NCBI GenBank assembly: GCA_022457065.1
Contig: JAJGBQ010000003.1
Location: 4,836,001-4,900,000, forward strand
DNA from: Curvularia sp. ZM96
Taxonomy: Eukaryota > Ascomycota > Dothideomycetes > Pleosporales > Pleosporaceae
DNA: 64,000 nucleotides
Direction: 5' to 3'
Made by a program: the position numbers and the translations under genes. The stretch's first letter is position 1; each line of letters opens with the position of its first letter. A model generated the notes under the pieces. The model was not told the origin of the DNA, did no database searches, and was given only the letters and a program-made list of their open reading frames with translations. This document shows, in pieces, positions 56,180-64,000 of the stretch.

Positions 56180-56599
56180 TCATTTCTTGGCGGCTTCTTC
56201 AGCCTTCCGTGCCTCAGCTACACAAGTGCGTTAGTATTGCATACTGTTGACGCCACGCTTCTCTCTGCAAGTTGCCAGAACCCAGAAAAGTCGTTCCAAC
56301 AAGAGCGATGACTTACCAGCAGCCTGCTTAGCACGCATGATCGCTGCGACGTTCTCCTTGGTGCGAGCAAACTCGGTACCAGATTGCTTTAACGCCTTGG
56401 TCAGCAATCTCCTTCCTTGGAGAGGCATTTTCAGCTCTGTTCAGATATACATACCGTATTCTTGGATTTCTGTTTGATAAGTCAGCACTTTGCGATGCCC
56501 TGGTGATAATGTTCAGCAGTGGCAGTGTGGACTCACCTTCGCCGCCTGCTCCTTGAGGTTCTTCTCTCTCGCCTTGTCACGCTGGTTTCCACGCGCCAT
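56180..56599 (-). CDS. SERF-like small EDRK-rich factor (4F5 family), 64 aa
   Basis: Four exons: 56599-56537, 56469-56455 (a 15-nt microexon), 56395-56317 and 56217-56180. Introns are 67, 59 and 99 nt. The product begins MARGNQRDKAREKNLKEQAA, the defining 4F5 signature, continues with SGTEFARTKENVAAIMRAKQ and ends AEEAAKK. The length of 64 aa is typical. The microexon adds KSKNT in frame and matches the KKGNT-like stretch of family members. SERF proteins are nuclear or cytoplasmic, highly charged and disordered; they bind nucleic acid and modulate amyloid assembly. Confidence 0.85.
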
Positions 56600-57697
56600 C
56601 TCCTCGGGCTCTCTCAACGACGAAAGGTTTTATTCGGCAGAAGACAAAAAAAAGCTACTGGAACGCCAGTACCGCAGCGTGCGAACGTTGAGCTGTAGAG
56701 AAGTTGGGCGTCAAGGGTGAAACAAAGGGAAATGGAAGGCCAAGTGCAGTCAGCAGCGCCGGCGTGCTGATAAAATACCGCCGGTGTTTGGGCACACGCC
56801 AATCAGCGGCTCGGGAAAGCGGGGGCTAGATCGTGATGGTGCAAGTGCCGATCTTGGACTCCTCAACACGTGGATCGACCTTCACCATCTTCGTCTCCTT
56901 GTGAGTAGATGGAGTGTTTTGTGCGTTTCTTTCTCGCTGTCGCACTTCTCTCATAGTATGATTAGTCGAGGCCTTCTCCAAGACAACGATCACGTGTTGC
57001 AGCCCTTGATCGCAAGCATCTACACCAAAAGACTGACATCCGAAAATGCTCCTGTGTACACATCCAACATGGCGGTTGTAGATGCAGTGCAGCTATAAGA
57101 TTAATGTTGGATTTGGCTCTCTATATTCGCAATGTCCGATTTCCCTGCGACGCTGCTAACACTGTACACACGTAGTAATATCCCCTCACGCTTTTACACA
57201 TCAAAACGCTTTGCATTTTGATAGGCAACTTCATATTTCACTATTCCGTTATTGGCTTTGTTCAGTTCTGGCCGATCAGAGTACTTGATAACTCCAAGAA
57301 AGTCACGAGGTAAACTGCAGTAATGCATTGTACAATCAGAGGTACCTCCAAGAGCAACACGACGTCTTATGCTCACCAAAAGCACATCCCAACAGTCCAT
57401 CAACACAGATAAACATACCCAACATACTTTCCGCATCCTGCATCACCGGACATGAGTCCGATCTACCCGCTTGATATGTTAGATCTGCAAGCATATGCGG
57501 ATGCCCTGTAGTCCAGTAATAAATTAACAATATGGGACAGAACGAGTATATTGATTCGCATTGCACTAGCCTCATCCTCTACCATCAGATTTATCCACGC
57601 GCCATGGTATTTACTATAAATTCTGGGATGGAATTCTAAACTATGCATCATCGTATTTATTCATTTCTCTAACCTGGTGCGGCTTGCTATTGTCGCC
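56600..57697. other. intergenic, 1.1 kb, promoters of SERF and LPMO
   Basis: A 104-codon frame at 56784-57098 has no recognisable motif. Nothing else is supported. Confidence 0.4.
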
Positions 57698-58819
57698 ATG
57701 GCTTTTACTGGTGCTCTTCTGCTGTCGCTCCTCGCGGGCCAGACATGCGCTCATACGTTCATCTGGGTACATCAACCCGCGGTTTAGATCGCCAAACCCT
57801 TCAACTAACATACTCAGGGTGTCTTTGTCAACGGCGCCGACCAAGGTACATTCAAAGGCGTCCGCATCCCCGCCTACAATGGACAAAACGGACGTGGTGG
57901 CTACAACAATTCGCCAGTCAAGGACCTCAACTCCATCGATATGCGCTGCAACGTAATGGGTGACGTGCAAGCCCATGACACCATCAAAGTAGCACCAGGA
58001 GACAACCTCACTTTTGACTGGCACCACGAGCTTCGCAACTACACTGACGAAGTCATTGCCAGTTCGCACCACGGACCTTCACTCATCTACATCTCGCCCG
58101 ACCCGCCAACAGAAAACTCCTTCGTCAAGCTCTGGCACTCTGGCAAGTACCAAAACAACCCATTCCCCCAGCCTGGCAAGTGGAGCACCACGAGCGATAT
58201 CAAGCAGAGTTTCGGCCACATGAACGTACGCGTGCCGCGAGGCCTCAAGGCCGGAAACTATCTCATCCGCGCCGAAATGATAGGTCTACACGAGGGCGAA
58301 GTGAGCTACTTGCAGAACCCAAGACGCGGAGCGCAATTCTATCCAGATTGTGTGCAGATTGAGGTTACTGGTAACGGCGAGGTGGAGCTACCGAAAGGCG
58401 TCAGTTTCCCAGGTGCATACTCTTACGACGACCCTGGTGTCGTGCACAACGTGAGTTTCTTCTCTTTCCTCTTCCGCAGTCGTCCCGTGACTATCGTGTA
58501 CTCATACACGCCGTAGATCTACTGCTCGACTGAAACCAGGAAACCGACAACGTCCACGACTCCCTGCGTTACCGACTACATTATCCCTGGCCCTACCGTG
58601 TGGTCGGGCGCATGGCCAGAGACGACTGCCGTTGCTGTTGGTCCGATCAAGGGCGCTTCAACGGCGACGCCATGGAGCACGTGGATTGGTACGAATAGCG
58701 TGGTAACGAGCGTGACATATGCGGATCCAAGGAGTCAGACAGTTGTCGGCAGCTCAAAGTACACCGCTACTTGGAGTGAGACGTATGCTTCGCCTACTGC
58801 GACGGCACCGCGATGGTAG
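57698..58819 (+). CDS. AA9 lytic polysaccharide monooxygenase (former GH61)
   Basis: Three exons, 57698-57766, 57818-58450 and 58517-58819, with introns of 51 and 66 nt, giving 334 aa. The signal peptide ends at Ala18, so the mature enzyme starts with His19 (HTFIWGVFVNG), the N-terminal half of the copper histidine brace. The second His is in SSHHGP and the axial Tyr in AQFYPDC. The domain order and length (about 230 residues) are those of AA9 cellulose-cleaving enzymes acting outside the cell with an electron donor. The C-terminal 90 residues are Ser/Thr/Pro-rich with TETRKPTTSTTPC and no CBM1, suggesting a linker-like tail without a binding module. It supports a lifestyle on plant material. 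Confidence 0.9.
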
Positions 58820-59509
58820 GTCATGGGTGGAAAGGCAGTCGTATTAATAAAAAGAGTCTTTTCTATAGCTGCTGATGTCATGAGGCTTGCTCGCAAGTTT
58901 TTCTCGTAAGCTTGGTTATTCCTGGTTCAAATTCTGCACCATTTCTTTTGGATTTCCATGAATGCAACGTTCGAGTGCTGTGAATGAGAACTTGCGGCCC
59001 TTATCCTTCGACAGGGGTAACTTCACGCCGATCAATGTCAAGTGAGGGGAGTAGAGTAAGGGGGTAAATAGCACAAAGTTGGATTGAAAGAGAAAATGCT
59101 CAAACTGAATGTATCACCCCATAGCTGTTGAATTCTTTGCCTAACCCAGCACCAGCGTGATAAATGTGTCGCTTGCTCGATCGCCCTCGGTTGAGTGAAA
59201 AGTGAAAATTCCCGTACATGTCCGAACGTGTTTCTTTTCTCCCTTTTTTTTTGATAGGGGGGAAGAGAGAGATATATGAGGCCTTGAGACTGGATACCAT
59301 GCACTGCACTTGACGAATGTCTTATGCGATGAATTGACATGAGCTTGGATTCATCAAATTGTGCTTGCACGAAGGCAGCTCTGTGAATGCTGCATATCAG
59401 GGTATGGTTGCAGAAGCACTACTGTCTTCAAGAACTTTCGGATGCAAATCTTCGTGTATGAAAATCGGTGGCGGCAGTGGCAGTGAGGTTGAAGATTGAC
59501 AGAACCGCT

Positions 59510-60645
59510 TCAGTCGATCACGATCGTCTCCGCATCGGTTCGTGCGCGCTTGCAGGGGCGTGACTCAATGATAGCAACCTCATCATCATCGTACGTAGGC
59601 TTCTCAGCCTTGATCTGAGCTGGACCTTCTGGCTCTGGCTTGATGGTAACGCTCCGCTAACACAAATCAGCAATATTGATGAAGAAATGCCGACATACAT
59701 ACCTGTCTCATGCGGCGTACCAGCTCCCTCAACTCCTCTCGACTAAGCTCCTCTTCTGGCCTCTCTTCCAGCGGGACTGGCGTGTTTTCTTTGACCTCGA
59801 CAACTCGAAGGGCCTGCAGACTTGCTTGAATAACGCTTCAGTATGCGTTGTGATTATCATGGAATTGTTACTCACCAAGGGAACGATACTTGAAATGGAA
59901 GGTCGCAAACGGTTCTTTGTCCACATAGGTACCAGACCTTACTTTTCGTGCAGATTGATGATGGGATCTCCGTGGTTCGGTCAAGCTTTGTATCTGATTA
60001 GCTGGAAGAACCAGCGATAGCAATGTAGGTATACATACGTTGTCTGGTGTGAGAGCGCATTGCCTTTGAGCGCCATCTCTGGAATATGACCCGGTGCTGT
60101 GAGCTGAACAGGCTTTGATTCCCATTGATAGACGTATTCTTGAATGTCTTTCACAAACCAAAACTCGATGGTTATGCGTCCTTTGGTACCAAGATCACGG
60201 CTCAAAGCTGTAATATCCGGGCGTGACATACTGGCCTCTTCTACTGCAGCTACGTGTGAGCAGGTAGTGATACAAAAGCCATAGCTGAATACTTACCAAT
60301 GTCCAGTTTGGAGAAAGAGAAATTTTGGTCAAACCATACCCCGTTCTGTTTCGAGGCGGCATAGTCCCACGTGTGTGTATATTTGTAGAGGTTAGTGGCA
60401 TAGAAGCAATCCTCGGTCATGATTTGCCCATCGATGGAAAGACGCACGTAAACGCCATGAAGAATGGGGAACGGACGCTTGAAAGAAGATGTCACGCCAA
60501 ATTGGGCGCCAGATTTAGCCTCGATGTATTTTGTTACAGTACTGGGCTGAGGAGTCTCTTCGCTGTCGTCGTCATATTCCTGCAATGGTTTCTTGTCGAC
60601 CATGACGGTCACCTCGAGACCAGGGTACTTGGAAAGGACTGCCAT
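59510..60645 (-). CDS. DUF7918-like fungal protein, 312 aa
   Basis: Five exons: 60645-60297, 60249-60039, 59985-59876, 59824-59703 and 59656-59510. Introns are 46-53 nt; two acceptors read AAAG and CAAG rather than CAG/TAG, so these joins are a little less certain. The N-terminal half is the conserved domain: YPGLEVTVMVDKKPLQEYDD, FKRPFPILHGVYVRLSIDGQ, then FWFVKDIQEYVYQ. The C-terminal part is charged (EERPEEELSREELRELVRRM) and ends with a basic PCKRARTD stretch that could be a nuclear signal, followed by DAETIVID. Many fungi have this protein with no known function; I assign the family from memory of its pattern and not from a search. Confidence 0.72.
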
Positions 60646-63600
60646 TGTAGCTTTTGTGATGGTATGATGCAAGTGCAGTCAAGGCTGGCCGCGGGCGGCA
60701 CGGAGAACGGTTCGAGGATGAGTGGCTGTTAGGCGCGATGGTCGACTTTATGGCTGATGGATAATAGTAAAGCTTCGTGAAGTAGCTCCCTCGAAACCCC
60801 CTGACGCAACGGTGGATGCCGAGCGTTGGTGCAGCGCGACAATAGGAACAAGAAGCGATGGTATGTGAGAAGTGAGGGTCTCGTTAGTGAAGGCGAAGCC
60901 ACAAACACTGGCTGGTGATGTGGGAAGGCGTACCCAAGTTAGCGCGTTCTGGTAAACTGGCAACCACGCTCCCAGAGGGTGGCCTCACCTTCACCTGCAG
61001 CTGCCAGCACTTAGATGGAGTAAATTTACTTCATCTGAACACTTCGATCGTGATCGAGTGAACTGCCGTGATGTTCAGTGTAGACGGTTGGCTCACAGAA
61101 ACGTAGAATAGAAACTCGGAAACTTTCATCGCGTGAATGCAAGGGTTGCTGAGAATCGTAATCTCACCTTGCGCTGAAATCGAGCTTTTCCCACATCACT
61201 GGCTTTGGGCTTAAAGATTGCAAAGTCTACTAAAGCTTCTTGTAAGAATAAAGGCAACTATGGAATTGGAGTGTCGCTATGCTAGCATTTGGGGACGACG
61301 TCGACACGCCAAGTTTGTGTTTCGGACAATACGCTGGATGTCGAGAGGAATTGTAGTTGATAAGGTCCATCGCACACTTATGTGTTGGTGCTGTCTTCAT
61401 CTTTGGTGCCGCAGGATACATCTCCTGCTCTTGCCTGTGGCGTTTCTGCGTTGCTATATGTTCTTGAGCGTGTCGACTCTCTGCACTCGAATTCGTCAAA
61501 TAGCAAGCAAAGCGGTATATCTCGAAAGTTTTCTACATTCAGTGTTGAGTAAACTGTTTAATACGCAGTTTGGAAAGTATGCTATCTCACTAAACAATAT
61601 CAAAACCCAAGCTCTAGAGAATGCTTCTTTCCACGAAGCAAAAGAATGCAAGCCATCCAACGAGATTCCATAAGAAATCTGTGTCACTCACTAACATAAC
61701 CCATGTGTGAAGAAACTCGCACGCTGAATGTCACCACCAAGTATGAGACGTGAGACAGACAGTATTCCCGCCCGGGAACACGCACAAGCACCCGGCAAAC
61801 CGTCACCCACCCGAAGCCGCTCCGGCACGAATCACCCACACAGCCGCATAGGCTACACGACGAGTCATTGCCCCCGCAAAACCCTCCGTCCGCAGACAAC
61901 CCTTGGACAATCCTCGGCCGAGCTAGTCAGACTGCAAACGGAGTATCCTACTGCTACTGTCGCACTCGAACTCGAAACTCGTATCGAAGTCTTAGCCGGA
62001 AATAAGAGAAGGGTTTCCCCGCGCACCACAGAAGAAGGCGATGCCTACCTCAAACGATGTAGTTCGGGCATGGGTCCGCGTCATCGACAACAAGGTCTTC
62101 CCAAGTACTCTGTCGTGCGACCAGATGAAGAAAGTCTCGATGTAGGACGGCATAAGAAACCTCGTATCGTAAGACAAGACGGTGCTTACATAGGTGAGCC
62201 TTGAACCCTGCACATACCGCGAAAGCAGGTACAGGAACAAGGCTGTTGGTCGTTCTTTTTTCTTCTTTGGATCAAGTCCTCGGCGTCAAAGAACAAAGAG
62301 GAAAGGGAAAAGAAAATAAGAAATGGATACCTGTCACTCCACATCCCGACAAGCCCGACTGACGCGTATGAGACCCTTGGCTAACGTGTCCGAGATGCTC
62401 GTATCGATAGAGACTACGACGGCGTTCACGACTCCCTGCAGCCACGTACGCTCCCCAAGGAACAATGACGCGAGCCCACCCGTTCTTCGAAACACACCTA
62501 TGCAAGCTACTGTTGCGCGGCTGCCCTAGTGAATCCTCAATCTCCGTCCTGCTTTCCTTAGTTGCTCTCGACACTACATAGAGTTTGCTCTAAGAGAAAA
62601 AAATCTCCAGCATTTCTCCTACTAGCTTAGCACATACATACACTAGGGTAAAACAGGGCCCGTAAAAACCCGCCGTTACTATCGATAACCACCCTTGTCC
62701 ACCCCCCATAAGCCCTTAGAGCCATCCATCTCACTTTTCAGCCCTACACAACGCACGCTTAGCACGCCGCGGCATGGAGCGCCCCGGCAAAGCCCAGCTC
62801 CAATCAGCACGCATTGGAAGCCCTCGCTCGCTCCTCTTTTAAGCCACATCACCGATTCGTCCATCGTATTCCCGACCAGGATCCGATATCTCTGTCGGGT
62901 AGGTATATTACACACGCAGCGCCGCATATATGTAGGGTAAGCAGAGTTTGCATCTCGGCGGCATGCCGGCAAATCCTCTTAGCTTTTGAACAAGAGACTG
63001 CGAAGGAAGAAAGTAAGAAGAGACAGAGAGACAGAAAAAATCGGCCCCAGGGACGTTTACGCAAAACGGTGAGCCAGTAGGAAGACCGTTGAGGAAAGCG
63101 CGCGCATTGTTGCAGTGGAGCCCAACCCATGCCCGCCAAGCCGTGCTTGAGCGTAAAAACCTTTTCCAGCATCTCTATGATGCTAACATGCGACTATAGA
63201 GAATATGTGTATATGTAATCAAGCGTCGGCTACTTGGCTAAATATTTTTTTTCTCTTCCTTCAACTGACTCGTAATACATACGTATGTAGACTACGTACT
63301 TACACGCTACATACTTACGTGTACTTTAATCTTTTTCGCTCGTCCTCGGCATATTGCTCCCCTCGGACAAAAAAAAAGAGGCTCCTCGGGTATGAAGCAA
63401 CGAACCCCCACCCCCACTTTTACACTGTGCCAAACCTCTACGTTGAGTATCTGACTAGGGTTTTTTACATGCAAAAAAAAAGGTGATGAGGATTAGAAAT
63501 CGTAGGAAGAAAGAGTGAAGCGCAAAAAAAAAAATCTTTTTTTTTCGCAAGGGTTTAGATGACATGCATCCAGAGGGCTTCTAGAACGCCGACTCATACC

Positions 63601-64000
63601 GTGCAGGAGACTGTGTAGGAGTATGGTGTGGTGTGGTGTGCGTGCGTGTAGGTGTGTAAACTTACACGTACAGGGAAGATAAAGCGAGTGTGTGAAACAG
63701 TGAGACTGTGTGGCTCACCAACCCCCCGGCTAGTGTAAGTTGAATATGCACCTGTGCAGCCTGTGTCGGCATCAGTATCCGGCATGCGACAGGCCTAGAT
63801 CACTCGTTTCGATCTTTTCATTTCACTCGCCGTGCAGTGTTCTCAGCTCATCTGATTTTCCCTTGTCCGTGGTAACACGCAGACACCTATCAACGCCTCG
63901 GAACTCTATCTGACATGGGCCATGTTAGCGTAGTTGATTCTGCAGCTTGTTCTTCTTGTTTGCTTTTTTGGTCTGGCTTTGGAGTTCCGCGGAAACGTGT
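60646..64000. other. gene-free stretch, 3.3 kb to window end
   Basis: A 158-codon frame at 61728-62204 has no motif and a composition typical of chance reading. From about 62640 onward the plus strand is C/T-rich in part, with A and T homopolymers near 63245, 63370, 63470 and 63525 and a GT-rich run near 63620-63660. This may be the promoter or leader of a gene beyond the window. Confidence 0.4.

Noticed and set aside
61728..62204. 158-codon plus-strand frame near the right end
   Set aside because: Arg/Ser/Pro-rich chance-like composition with no motif; no start context or splice support.

Overview
The window is fungal nuclear DNA. Genes are compact and interrupted by 45-100 nt GT-AG introns with CTAAC/CTGAC-type branch sites. 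Gene content is that of a filamentous ascomycete: CFEM/PTH11-type receptor, RTA1, Zn2Cys6 factor, NACHT-WD40 NLR, HeLo protein, AA9 LPMO, fungal P450 and cysteine-rich secreted peptides. A plant-associated Pezizomycotina species, perhaps Dothideomycetes/Pleosporales, is my best guess; the species cannot be read from the sequence. All exon models below were assembled by hand from splice signals and reading-frame phase.

Layout. 0-4 kb: no gene I can support. 4-13 kb: an accessory segment with a hypothetical gene, a spliced 79-residue secreted 8-Cys peptide, a divergently transcribed pair made of a NACHT-WD40 NLR and a HET-S-like HeLo protein that share an amyloid signalling motif, and a kinase-like (APH) gene. 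Diverged direct repeats bracket the pair. 14-18 kb: mitochondrial citrate-type carrier and a DAL5-type MFS transporter, with CCGCGG palindromes in both promoters. 18-26 kb: GT32 mannosyltransferase-like gene, cytochrome P450 and an unknown coiled-coil protein. 27-37 kb: a membrane and lipid-flavoured stretch with a CFEM/PTH11 receptor, a sterol-glucosyltransferase-like gene, RTA1 and a Zn2Cys6 regulator. 38-45 kb: 71- and 252-residue Cys-rich secreted proteins, an NmrA-like reductase and a PGAP4-like GPI glycosyltransferase. 46-60 kb: mostly housekeeping genes (SEC23, cupin protein, NOP15/NIFK-like, SMN, SERF) with a secreted cupredoxin, an AA9 LPMO and a DUF7918-like nuclear protein. 60.6-64 kb: no supported gene.

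The most interesting system is at 6.3-10.9 kb. The effector has an N-terminal HeLo domain and two C-terminal 10-residue amyloid pseudo-repeats. The neighbouring NLR carries one or two copies of the same motif at its extreme N terminus. This is the NWD2/HET-S arrangement: the NLR senses a ligand through its WD40 repeats, exposes its amyloid template, and nucleates the effector's prion fold to trigger membrane-targeted cell death. The family is known; this locus, its flanking repeats and its accompanying secreted peptide deserve follow-up.
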